Shown in pieces: positions 35,545 through 43,360 of a stretch of 64,000 nt of DNA. The notes under the pieces were generated by a model that saw nothing but the letters and a program-made list of their open reading frames with translations, ran no database searches and was not told the origin of the DNA. The stretch covers positions 60,153 through 124,152 of the forward strand of contig JBKQPR010000237.1 in the NCBI GenBank assembly GCA_052144935.1. The letters run 5' to 3'. A program made the translations under genes and the position numbers. This DNA comes from JOPF133 sp052144935. GTDB taxonomy: Bacteria > Acidobacteriota > Terriglobia > Bryobacterales > Bryobacteraceae. The first letter of the stretch is position 1. Each line of letters starts with the position of its first letter.

Positions 35545-36182
35545 AGCGCTTTGGAACTCATGTGCTCTCCGTAAAGGAGTGTGCAGCCGAGCTACAGAAA
35601 TTGGACTTGCTCCTGAGGTCATCGCCAACGCTGAAAGAGCGCGAACATATTCTTCCGTTCTTTAAGGCGAACAAGAACCTCTCCGCCTTTATTGGCAGCT
35701 ACATCCCCGACATCGTTCGCTTCGATCGCATCGCACCCGAGTTCGATCTATTTGGGGACTTCGCATGCGATCTCGCCGTCGGCGACTCGGTCTCTAACCA
35801 TTACTTATTCATTGAGTTTGAAGACGCCCGGCCAGAAAGTCTCTTCGTATCGAAGCCGGGGAAGGCCTCACCGGAATTTTCACCGAGGCTTGAGCATGGC
35901 TTCTCCCAAGTCGTGGATTGGTTTTGGAAGCTGTCCGATAACGAAAAGTCTGATGAATACGAAGATCGCTTTGGAGTGAGGCGCGCAACAGTCCACGGAC
36001 TGGTCGTCGTCGGGAGAGAACAAAAGCTCGAACCCCGTGAGGTGGCCCGGCTACGATGGCGGCAGGACCATACGATAGTCGACTCGAGGAAGGTATCGGT
36101 GGTGAGCTTCGATCAACTCGTTAAAGACCTGGCATTTCGGCTCGAAAGGTATCCTGAAGCGGCCGCATTAAGTAATTCCTAG
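35541..36182 (+). CDS. DUF4263/Shedu-like nuclease (candidate anti-phage effector)
   Basis: 213 residues. The core reads FGDFACDLAVGDS, then HYLFIEFEDARPESLFV and LEHGFSQVVDWFWKLSDNE. An Asp strand, an E-x-E strand with a following LF, and a HxxxQxxDW helix are the hallmarks of the DUF4263 (Shedu, SduA) branch of PD-(D/E)xK nucleases. Known Shedu proteins protect against phages and usually have a longer N-terminal region; this one is short, with about 60 residues before the core. It overlaps the upstream RelE-like gene by four bases. Lower GC than its neighbours suggests transfer. No methylase or other defence gene is adjacent. Confidence 0.7.
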   Translation: MKRFGTHVLSVKECAAELQKLDLLLRSSPTLKEREHILPFFKANKNLSAFIGSYIPDIVRFDRIAPEFDLFGDFACDLAVGDSVSNHYLFIEFEDARPESLFVSKPGKASPEFSPRLEHGFSQVVDWFWKLSDNEKSDEYEDRFGVRRATVHGLVVVGREQKLEPREVARLRWRQDHTIVDSRKVSVVSFDQLVKDLAFRLERYPEAAALSNS

Positions 36183-36513
36183 GAACGCTGCGGGCTCGGT
36201 TGGCCACAGTCAGTTTGAACTGTTTGAACTGGTGTGTACCCGAATGAACTCAGGCTGTAAAGTGGGCGGCACTGCACATAAATCCACATGGTCGCGTAAG
36301 TTAACAAAGCGCGGAACTGTTTTTCTGCAACTCCTTCCAAACGGCGTTGCGGGAAACTGGCCCCGACTGGCTGGGAAACGCTCTGCTCCAAAGGCGCCGC
36401 CGCAGTCCGGTCGGCTTATTTAAGCGCTTACGCGGGTCCCCGCGGCATCCCCTTGGGAGCGCCACCGCGGTCGCAGCGCCGGAAGACCCTCCGCTTTGTG
36501 GCACAATTCTTCC
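36183..36513. other. intergenic, no gene
   Basis: Nothing recognisable in either strand over 330 bases. A CACAAT box at about 36499 stands roughly ten bases before the tricorn start codon and could be a short-leader promoter. Confidence 0.35.
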
Positions 36514-39500
36514 ATGGCTTATTCCAAACTGGCCGCCTGGTGCGGCTTCGCCTGTCTCGCTGTGCGGCTGCCCGCCCAAACCCCCGCGGCCCCCTATTGC
36601 ATCGAGCCTGCGGTGGCGCCGAACCGCGCCGAAATCGCCTTCGTCTCGGGCGGAGATATCTGGACCGCGCCGCTCGGGGGCGGGGAAGCGCATCTGCTGG
36701 TGTCGCATCCGGCGGTGGAATCGCGGCCGCTCTACTCGCCCGATGGCACGCGCCTGGCGTTTATTTCCGACCGCACCGGCGGCGGCGATATCTACGTGCT
36801 GCAGCTCGCCACGGGCGCGCTCAAGCGCATCACTTTCGACGATGGCCGCGAGCAGCTCGACGCCTGGTCGCGCGATGGCAAGTGGCTGTACTTCTCCTCC
36901 ACCGCGCAGGATGTGGCCGGCTCGAACGACATCTTCCGCGTCAGCGCCGAGGGCGGCACGCCCATGCCGGTTTCCGCCGACCGCTACGTGAACCAATACT
37001 TCGCGGCGCCATCTCCCACAGGCGACACCCTGGCGCTCACCGCGCGCGGCGATACGTCGAGCCAGTGGTGGCGCCACGGCCACGCGCACATCGACGAATC
37101 CGAGATCTGGCTCGAGACTCCCGGCGTCACTCCGAAATACGAGATGCTGCACGGCGGCGATTTCAAGAGCCTGTGGCCCATGTGGAGCGCCGATGGGGCG
37201 CGCGTCTACTTCGTCTCCGACCAGGGCGGCGCCGAAAACATCTGGGAGAAGCCCGTGCGCGGCGGCGCGAAGGCCCGCCAGATCACGCAATTCAAAGACG
37301 GCCGGGTGCTCTGGCCGAACATCTCCTACGACGGCAAGACCATCGTCTTCGAGCGGGAATTCGGCATTTGGAAGCTGGACCTGGCTGGCGAGAAGGCCGT
37401 GCCCATCGCCATCGCGCTGCGCGGCGCGGCGGCGGCGCCGGATGTGACGCATCTCACCATGAACAACCAGTTCCGCGACATGATGCTATCGCCCGACGGC
37501 CGCAAGGTGGCGTTTGAGGCGCACGGGGAAGTTTTCGCCGCTTCCAGCCGCGATGGCGGCCAGGCCACGCGCGTGACCCGCACGGCGGCCAACGAAACGC
37601 AGGTCGCCTGGGCGCCCGACAGCCGCCGCCTGGCGTATGTTTCCGACCGCGATGGCAACTATCGCATCTACGTCTACGATTTCTCGAACAACCAGGAGAC
37701 CCCCATCGCCAAGGACGCGCTGGGCGACAGCGCGCCCCAGTGGTCGGGCGATGGCAAGCTGATCGCCTTCGTGCGCGGCGGCAAGCAGCTTTGCGTCTAC
37801 GATACCGCCACTCAGCAGGTGCGCACGCTGGTAAACGCCTCGTTCGCCAAGCCGCCGATGGGCTTCGGCCGGCCGTACACCTGGTCGCCGGATAACCGCT
37901 GGCTGGCCTATGCCACGCGCGGCGACCGCGATTTCCGCAACGTCTACGTGGTGCCCGCGGCGGGCGGCGAGCCGCACCAGATCAGCTTCCTCTCGAACAC
38001 CGGCGGCGGCACGGTGCTATGGGCGCCGGATGGCGCCTACATTCTGTTCGACACTTCGCAGCGCACCGAAAACAACGCCATCGCGCGCATCGACCTGGTG
38101 GAGAAGACGCCGCATTTCCGCGAAGACCGGTTCCGCGACCTGTTCAAGGACAGCAGCCCCTCCACGCAGCCGGGGCGCGGCCCGGATGTGGCGGCGCGGG
38201 GCCAGGATGCGGCGGCTGGCGAGGGCCGCGGTGGACACGGCGGGAGCGGCAGCGAGCGTCCGCCGGTGAAGCCGGTGGAGATCGTCTTCGAGGGCATCCG
38301 CAACCGCCTGAGCGAGCTCGCCACCGGCCTGGACGCCCGCCTGCAGCAGATCAGCCCCGACGGGAAGACGCTGCCGCTTTCGGCTTCCACCGCGCGGCAG
38401 CAGAACCTCTACACCTATTCGTTGGACGAGCTGGCCACGGAGCCGCCGGTGGCGCGGCAGGTGACCTCGACGCCGGGCGCTAAAACCAACGCCCAGTTTT
38501 CGCCCGATGGCAAGGAGGTCTTCTACCTGGAGCAGGGCCGCCTGACGATTGCCACGCTGGAAACCCGCCAATCCCGGCCCGTGGCCCTCACCGCCGAGAT
38601 GGACGTGGACTTCAGCCAGGAAAAGCAGGAAGTGTTCCACGAAGCCTGGACCTACCTGAACGACAATTTCTTCGACCCCGAATTCAACGGCGTGAACTGG
38701 AAGGCCGTGCGCGAGCGCTTCGCTCCGCACATCGCCGCCGCCCGTACGCCCGACGAGCTGCGCCGCCTGATCTCGCTGATGCTGGGCGAGCTGAACGCCT
38801 CGCACATGGGGATCTCTGCGCCGGTGGCGGGGGACCCCGAAGGCGGACGCGGAGGGCGCGGCGGCACGGTGGGCAAGCTGGGCCTGCGCTTCAATGCGGC
38901 CGAGTATGAAACCTCCGGCCGGCTGCGTGTGGAGAGCGTGCTTCCGCTGGGGCCCGCGGAGGTTTCGGGCGGCATCAAGCCTGGCAACTATCTGCTGGCG
39001 GTGGACGGCGCCGGGGTGGGCGCGCACACCAATCTGGACGAGCTGCTGGAGCATAAGATCAACCAGCGCGTGGAGCTGACCGTGGCCGATGCCGCCGATG
39101 GCGCCCCAAAGCGGGCCGTGGCCGTGCGTCCGTCCAACAATGCGGCGGAGAAGGAGCTGCTCTACCGCGAATGGGTGGACCGCCAGCGCGCCTACGTCAC
39201 CAAGGCCAGCGTTGGACGGCTTGGCTACGTACACATCCGCGACATGTCGCAGGAGGCTTTGGACCGCCTGTATCTCGACCTGGACACCGAAAACCAGGTG
39301 CGCGAGGGCATCGTGGTGGACGTGCGCAACAACACCGGCGGGTTCGTGAACGCCTACGCCATCGACGTGCTGGCGCGCAAGAGCTACTTCAATATGACGT
39401 CCCGCGACGAGACCGCCGCGCCTTCGCGCATCGTGCTGGGCCAGCGCTCGCTGGAACGGCCTACGATCCTGGTGACCAACCGCCATTCGCTCTCCGACGC

Positions 39501-39789
39501 CGAGGATTTCACGGAAGGTTACCGCGCGCTGAAGCTGGGCAAGGTAGTGGGCGAGCCGACCGCCGGATGGATTATCTACACGAGTAACTTCAACCTGATC
39601 GACGGGTCGTCGCTACGCCTGCCCAACACCCGCATCACCACCGCGGAGGGCGCGCCCATGGAGTTGCACCCGCGGCCCGTGGACCTGGCGGTGGATAAGC
39701 CGGTGGGCGAGAGTTATGCCGGCCACGACAGCCAGTTAGACGCGGCGGTCGGTGAGTTGCTGAAGGAGATCGACGCGCGGCGCAAGTGA
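36514..39789 (+). CDS. tricorn-type S41 serine protease
   Basis: 1091 residues from the ATG at 36514 (a start six codons earlier precedes no signal sequence). Residues 1-22 are a signal peptide ending in RLPAQ. Two TolB/WD-like propellers follow (YSPDGTRLAFISDRTGG, WAPDSRRLAYVSDRDGNYRI, FSPDGKEVFYL). A linker at about 545-590 is Gly/Arg-rich. The S41 part has the N-terminal helical core (EAWTYLNDNFFDPEFNGVNW), a PDZ domain (about 790-870) and the catalytic segment NRHSLSDAEDF at about 989-999, the nucleophile being in HSLSDAE. Tricorn enzymes degrade peptides released by other proteases; with a signal peptide this one acts in the periplasm. Confidence 0.9.
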   Translation: MAYSKLAAWCGFACLAVRLPAQTPAAPYCIEPAVAPNRAEIAFVSGGDIWTAPLGGGEAHLLVSHPAVESRPLYSPDGTRLAFISDRTGGGDIYVLQLATGALKRITFDDGREQLDAWSRDGKWLYFSSTAQDVAGSNDIFRVSAEGGTPMPVSADRYVNQYFAAPSPTGDTLALTARGDTSSQWWRHGHAHIDESEIWLETPGVTPKYEMLHGGDFKSLWPMWSADGARVYFVSDQGGAENIWEKPVRGGAKARQITQFKDGRVLWPNISYDGKTIVFEREFGIWKLDLAGEKAVPIAIALRGAAAAPDVTHLTMNNQFRDMMLSPDGRKVAFEAHGEVFAASSRDGGQATRVTRTAANETQVAWAPDSRRLAYVSDRDGNYRIYVYDFSNNQETPIAKDALGDSAPQWSGDGKLIAFVRGGKQLCVYDTATQQVRTLVNASFAKPPMGFGRPYTWSPDNRWLAYATRGDRDFRNVYVVPAAGGEPHQISFLSNTGGGTVLWAPDGAYILFDTSQRTENNAIARIDLVEKTPHFREDRFRDLFKDSSPSTQPGRGPDVAARGQDAAAGEGRGGHGGSGSERPPVKPVEIVFEGIRNRLSELATGLDARLQQISPDGKTLPLSASTARQQNLYTYSLDELATEPPVARQVTSTPGAKTNAQFSPDGKEVFYLEQGRLTIATLETRQSRPVALTAEMDVDFSQEKQEVFHEAWTYLNDNFFDPEFNGVNWKAVRERFAPHIAAARTPDELRRLISLMLGELNASHMGISAPVAGDPEGGRGGRGGTVGKLGLRFNAAEYETSGRLRVESVLPLGPAEVSGGIKPGNYLLAVDGAGVGAHTNLDELLEHKINQRVELTVADAADGAPKRAVAVRPSNNAAEKELLYREWVDRQRAYVTKASVGRLGYVHIRDMSQEALDRLYLDLDTENQVREGIVVDVRNNTGGFVNAYAIDVLARKSYFNMTSRDETAAPSRIVLGQRSLERPTILVTNRHSLSDAEDFTEGYRALKLGKVVGEPTAGWIIYTSNFNLIDGSSLRLPNTRITTAEGAPMELHPRPVDLAVDKPVGESYAGHDSQLDAAVGELLKEIDARRK

Positions 39790-39804
39790 GCCGGGGCGAT
39801 GCGG
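39742..39804. repeat. 63-bp direct repeat, left copy (3' end of the tricorn gene)
   Basis: Identical over 63 positions to 40524-40586. It begins GCGGCGGTCGGTGAGTTGCT and covers the last 16 codons of the protease gene plus 15 bases after the stop. The toxin-antitoxin pair lies between the two copies. Confidence 0.95.
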
Positions 39805-39912
39805 TCAGAGCGCCACCTTCGCCACCGCCCGCCCGACGATCAGCCCGCGGTGTGGACTACTACGTGACGTGCGATCATTTCCAGCAAAACCCTGGCCCGG
39901 CTTCGTGGCCCA

Positions 39913-40164
39913 TCAGCGGTAGGCCGCTTTACGATCCAGTACGCGGGAGATTTCCAGGCAGTCGCCCTTGTCGCGGAAGAAAACGCGGTGGTCCTGAGTA
40001 CGAAGGCGGATCAGGGGCGGCTCGATCTCCCGAAGCTGCTTTGTGTTCCCCTCGCCGGTCTGGGCGTAGCGTGCCAGCGTTTTGAGGATCTGCAAAGCGA
40101 TGGGCTGCTCAATGCCGCGAACATCGGCCTTGGCCTGTTCGGTCCACACGATGCGCTTAGCCAT
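39913..40164 (-). CDS. RelE/ParE-family toxin
   Basis: 83 residues. MAKRIVWTEQAKADVRGIEQ is the usual first strand and helix of ParE/RelE toxins, followed by LARYAQTGEGNTKQLREIEP, IRLRTQDHRVFFRDKGD and ISRVLDRKAAYR. The RTQDHRVFF strand and the terminal Arg/Tyr-rich strand carry the residues that bind ribosome or target in RelE-like proteins. It is the downstream gene of the pair and overlaps the antitoxin stop by eight bases. The family inhibits translation or gyrase; which applies here cannot be told. Confidence 0.85.
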   Translation of the reverse strand: MAKRIVWTEQAKADVRGIEQPIALQILKTLARYAQTGEGNTKQLREIEPPLIRLRTQDHRVFFRDKGDCLEISRVLDRKAAYR

Positions 40165-40453
40165 TAAGATGGGAGGTTTCTTCCGGCAACGGCTCCTCGG
40201 CCATCTTGTCCCAATCGGCCATGGTCAAGCCGAACTCCGCCAGGACTTCCTCATGCGGGATCGGTTGGTTGTGCTTGAGCCATTCATCTGCCTCAGCGAC
40301 GGCTTTGCGTTCGGCATCGCTAAGGGTGTCTCCATCCTCGCCAGGCGACACCAAGGTTTCCATCAAGCGAACCACGGCGGCGAGCTGGCCCGGGCCAAGC
40401 TGATCGAGCAGATGATGGGCATAATGCGCGCGTTCGAATGGATTAGCGGCCAT
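40157..40453 (-). CDS. antitoxin of the RelE/ParE pair
   Basis: 98 residues from the ATG at 40453; a start 12 codons further upstream is possible. The N-terminal part (FERAHYAHHLLDQLGPGQLA) is helical. The middle is acidic (SPGEDGDTLSDAERKAVAEA), and the end (HEEVLAEFGLTMADWDKMA) resembles the short toxin-binding tails of type II antitoxins. Antitoxin-first order and the 8-base overlap with the toxin are standard for such operons, which usually self-repress. Confidence 0.75.
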   Translation of the reverse strand: MAANPFERAHYAHHLLDQLGPGQLAAVVRLMETLVSPGEDGDTLSDAERKAVAEADEWLKHNQPIPHEEVLAEFGLTMADWDKMAEEPLPEETSHLNG

Positions 40454-40523
40454 GGCGTTCTCCCCGAGCACCATTCTTGCACGAGGCACTGCCAGGCGAC
40501 TAGCTCGTTTTGACCGGCATCAG

Positions 40524-40586
40524 GCGGCGGTCGGTGAGTTGCTGAAGGAGATCGACGCGCGGCGCAAGTGAGCCGGGGCGATGCGG
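40524..40586. repeat. 63-bp direct repeat, right copy
   Basis: An exact copy of 39742-39804, including part of the tricorn coding end, its stop and flanking bases, now without a gene upstream. It defines a 782-bp unit with the toxin-antitoxin operon inside. Confidence 0.95.
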
Positions 40587-40794
40587 AAAGCCCGCTTGCC
40601 GGGCCGCCGGAAGCCGCACGCGGCAAGTGCAGGGATTACCTCCGGTCATGCAGTGTTGGCTCTTTCCGCACGTCGTAACTGTGTGATTCTACTGTTCCGG
40701 CCTCTCGATCGCAATGGAGGCCGGCGTGCTCTATGTTTCCTGTTGGAGCATGCACCAGGGAAACAGTTCCAGTTCCATCGATTGGAGGCACATC

Positions 40795-41193
40795 TTGACT
40801 AATTTCGATACACTCACGGAAACGGCGTCGGAGTTTGGCAACCAGGCCAAAGATTCCATCGAGAAGTTGGGCCGGTCTGCCGGCAGGAGAATGGATCAGG
40901 CGCGAGACGATACAGGGGACGCACTCCATGCGGCCGCCTCCTCGGTTCGCTCCACAGGACGCCAGGGCGCCAAGGCGATCGACGACCTGACTACCGGCGC
41001 CGCGGACCGGCTGGATGCGACGGCATCCTACATCGAAGATCACGACCTGAGGGGAATGCTCACCGGCGTGCGGAAGTTCGCGCGCCAGTATCCGGCGCGC
41101 TCACTGGTGGCCGCGGCTGCGATCGGCTTCTTTGTCGGATCGGCCTTCAGCCGTAAGACACCTCCGCGCCGCAGATCCACCGACCGCGCATAA
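40795..41193 (+). CDS. YqjD/ElaB-like (DUF883) membrane-anchored protein
   Basis: 132 residues from a TTG at 40795, chosen because GGAGG stands six bases upstream; longer in-frame starts lack such a site. Long amphipathic helices (TETASEFGNQAKDSIEKLGR, AIDDLTTGAADRLDATASYI) precede one C-terminal membrane helix (ARSLVAAAAIGFFVGSAFS) and a basic tail. This is the layout of DUF883/YqjD proteins, which sit in the inner membrane and can bind ribosomes in stationary phase in E. coli. Function here is inferred by similarity only. Confidence 0.75.
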   Translation: MTNFDTLTETASEFGNQAKDSIEKLGRSAGRRMDQARDDTGDALHAAASSVRSTGRQGAKAIDDLTTGAADRLDATASYIEDHDLRGMLTGVRKFARQYPARSLVAAAAIGFFVGSAFSRKTPPRRRSTDRA

Positions 41194-41340
41194 CTGCGGG
41201 CTTGCCGCTACTGGGATGGTGGATCGCCGCGGTGTCTCCGTGTTTCGGGCGCCTGCCGTGTCCCACTTTCCGGCGCGAGCGGCAAGGCGCCCAGCGCGGC
41301 CATGGTGGTCGTCAGGATTGGGCGGAAGCGCAACTAGTAT

Positions 41341-41516
41341 GCCTCGACGATGGAGTCGCAGGAGTTCTTGTCTTCAGTCCGCCGGGCGGCCCGCGCGAAG
41401 CCGATCATCACGGTCCGCAGCGATTTCCGAGCGCTGGGTTTAACAGCGCCGAGGCTGGCCGCGGGAGGGCTGGAGACGAGGGAAATGGTCACCGGCCGAG
41501 GCCGTGAACCGGCGGC
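41341..41516 (+). pseudogene. possible relic of an acyl-CoA synthetase (NDP-forming)-like gene
   Basis: One frame reads MESQEFLSSVRRAARAKPII followed by TVRSD. This resembles the SARKFLSAARRAARAKPVIVVKSG region of NDP-forming acyl-CoA synthetases. Similarity stops after about 25 residues and the flanks do not continue it. The rest of 41194-41516 holds nothing recognisable. Weak call. Confidence 0.25.
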
Positions 41517-41792
41517 CTAATCTCTCTCCAGATATTCCGAAGGCACATCGTCCTCGGGGACTTGTTTGGTGTAAACCTCAGCCTGGTCCGGGTCGGGCGC
41601 ATCTTCCACTCCGCCGATCGCTTCGGCCTCAAAGGATTGCCCCTCCTCGATCAGTTCCGCCACGCTCTCCGAGCCTGCCTCCGCGACATCCGACAATCCT
41701 TGAGTGTCCCCAGACTGGCCGGCTGAATCCGCTGGTCTCCCCTGCTCTCCTTGCTGTTTCATGCGCTTCATGTTAGCACGCGACATTGCCAA
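41517..41792 (-). CDS. small acidic conserved hypothetical protein
   Basis: 91 residues. A Lys/Met/Arg start (MAMSRANMKRMKQQGEQG) is followed by a Ser/Glu-rich acidic body (DVAEAGSESVAELIEEGQ) and the tail AEVYTKQVPEDDVPSEYLER. I recall similar VPEDDVPEEY-type endings in short uncharacterised proteins, which supports a real gene, but no function is known. No membrane helix or signal peptide. Confidence 0.55.
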   Translation of the reverse strand: MAMSRANMKRMKQQGEQGRPADSAGQSGDTQGLSDVAEAGSESVAELIEEGQSFEAEAIGGVEDAPDPDQAEVYTKQVPEDDVPSEYLERD

Positions 41793-42099
41793 TGTACCTC
41801 CAATCGCGATAGCCGCCGTACGGATGTCCCAATGGCCACTGGCCCGCTGGTGTGCGGAGGGTAGAATTACAGGCGGCCAGCAAGCTCAGGACCGAGTTAG
41901 CGGAGGGCGGCCGGCAGATCGAGCGTGGAGTCTGCGCGGTGGGCAAGAGGCCGCATGAAGTGCAGTTGGGCCCAGAGGGCACCCCAGGATTGGCTGCCCC
42001 CCGATTCAGAACGGACAGCAGACGCGAAGTAAGTGGTGTTGGGAGTTGCGCTTATCCTCGCTCTGGGTTAGCCTTCGAAAGAGGCGGAAGACAGGAGGA
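41793..42099. other. intergenic stretch with one GC-rich repeat module
   Basis: No gene recognised. GGGCCCAGAGGGCACCCC at 41969-41986 is identical to a module at about 22649-22666. AGGAGGA immediately precedes the ATG of the next gene at 42100. Confidence 0.5.
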
Positions 42100-42519
42100 A
42101 TGGCGGACATCAAGACCAAGCCCACCAAAATAGGTGTCGTGGCGTTTATCGATGCGCTCACGGACGAGACCAGGCGCGCGGACGCCAAGGTGCTCGTTAA
42201 GCTGATGCAAGGCGTGACCGGCGAAAAGCCGAAGGTATGGGGTCCCTCGATCATCGGATTCGGCAGCTACCACTACAAGTACGAGAACCGGCGCGAGGGC
42301 GATATGCCGCTGGCCGGTTTCTCGCCGCGTAAGGCCGCCACCGTTCTCTATATCACGAAAGAGTTCAGCGACTCCGCGGCGTTGCTGGCTAAGCTCGGCA
42401 AGCACACCATCGGCAAGTCCTGCCTATACATCAAGAAGCTCGCCGATGTGGACCAAGAGGTGTTGGAGGAGCTGGTCGTTAAATCCGTCGCCGCCATGCG
42501 AGCAAAGTACCCGAAATAA
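42100..42519 (+). CDS. DUF1801 family protein
   Basis: 139 residues from the ATG at 42100, which follows AGGAGGA. DALTDETRRADAKVLVKLMQ, the VWGPSIIGFGSYHYKY segment, DMPLAGFSPRKAATVLYI and LAKLGKHTIGKSCLYIKKL are the conserved blocks of DUF1801 (YdhG-like, iron chaperone frataxin-like fold). Length is typical. Function in bacteria is not established. It stands alone in the accessory zone. Confidence 0.88.
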   Translation: MADIKTKPTKIGVVAFIDALTDETRRADAKVLVKLMQGVTGEKPKVWGPSIIGFGSYHYKYENRREGDMPLAGFSPRKAATVLYITKEFSDSAALLAKLGKHTIGKSCLYIKKLADVDQEVLEELVVKSVAAMRAKYPK

Positions 42520-42555
42520 GGGGGGCTAAGGCAAAGGCTAACGGAAGCCGGCCCG

Positions 42556-42760
42556 CATATCAAGAAGGTCATTTTTCAGATGTCTGTTTCGATCGACGGC
42601 TATGTTGAGGGCTCGGCCGCGGAATCGACCGGCATATTGTGGACGATGAGTGTAACGCCTATGCCATGGAAACACTCTGGGCGTCGGGCGTGCTCATCAT
42701 GGGCCGCCGAACCTGCGAGCTGATGGCCGTCTACTGGCTGACCGCAGTCCTCGGTGCGAT
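42556..42760 (+). pseudogene. dihydrofolate reductase/RibD C-terminal-like relic
   Basis: KKVIFQMSVSIDGYVEG begins as in RibD-C-type dihydrofolate reductase-like proteins. After about 17 codons the frame shifts and the other frame continues with VDDECNAYAMETLWASGVLI and MGRRTCELMAVYWLTA, again as in the family. Similarity ends there, so two thirds of the gene are missing. Confidence 0.65.
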
Positions 42761-42791
42761 GCAGCGATGCCGGCGGTTGTCTCAACATATC

Positions 42792-43217
42792 TCAACAATC
42801 GGTATCGGCAAAAGGCTCTGCTACGATTTGAAACTTGTCCTCGTAGACGACATAGCCGACGGGGCTCGCCTTCAGCATCCGAACTGAAATACCGTGATGC
42901 TCCAGGATGGCCACTAATTCGCGGACGGGGGAAAGATGTTCATGTGCAGTATCACTGAACTGCGAGATCGCCTTATTCTCCTTGCGATAGAACGGCGGCT
43001 TAGAAGCCGTGAAGCGTGTCGGTTTCTCCAAATGCTCATTGAACCATTGTCGAATCGAGTCGTGCTGCTCTTCTTCGTGGGCCTGAAGCTTCTCTTGTGC
43101 TCGTAGGTTGACGACAGCGTGAAATACTCCGAGTTCACGCTCGGAGTCTTCGTCGATGTTTGCAACCACCTTAGATACATGGCCCAACCCGTTCCGGCTC
43201 ATCCGTCTGCAACCCAA
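42792..43217 (-). CDS. conserved hypothetical protein
   Basis: 141 residues; the start is uncertain. The protein is charged and soluble: VVANIDEDSERELGVFHAVV, IRQWFNEHLEKPTRFTASKP, ISQFSDTAHEHLSPVRELVA and the ending SPVGYVVYEDKFQIVAEPF. The GYVVYEDEFQVVAEPF ending is shared by short uncharacterised proteins I recall from Proteobacteria, where a helix with AILEEHG precedes it, as here (AILEHHGISVRML). The gene is less GC-rich than its surroundings and lies among relics, suggesting acquisition. Confidence 0.6.
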   Translation of the reverse strand: MGCRRMSRNGLGHVSKVVANIDEDSERELGVFHAVVNLRAQEKLQAHEEEQHDSIRQWFNEHLEKPTRFTASKPPFYRKENKAISQFSDTAHEHLSPVRELVAILEHHGISVRMLKASPVGYVVYEDKFQIVAEPFADTDC

Positions 43218-43360
43218 GATCGCCTAGTGCGAATTCGTCGTTCGGATGAGTTGGATGAATCGCAACGTTGTAATTATAAAATGTTGGCAACGCATAGAAC
43301 AAGGTTCATAAACCGTAGATCTTGAAACACAGTCACGGCTCCGGGCCGGGCTGCGTGCGG

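Noticed and set aside
38017..39486. 489-codon open frame opposite the tricorn gene
   Set aside because: Same reason: Ala/Arg/His-rich mirror of a recognised protease.
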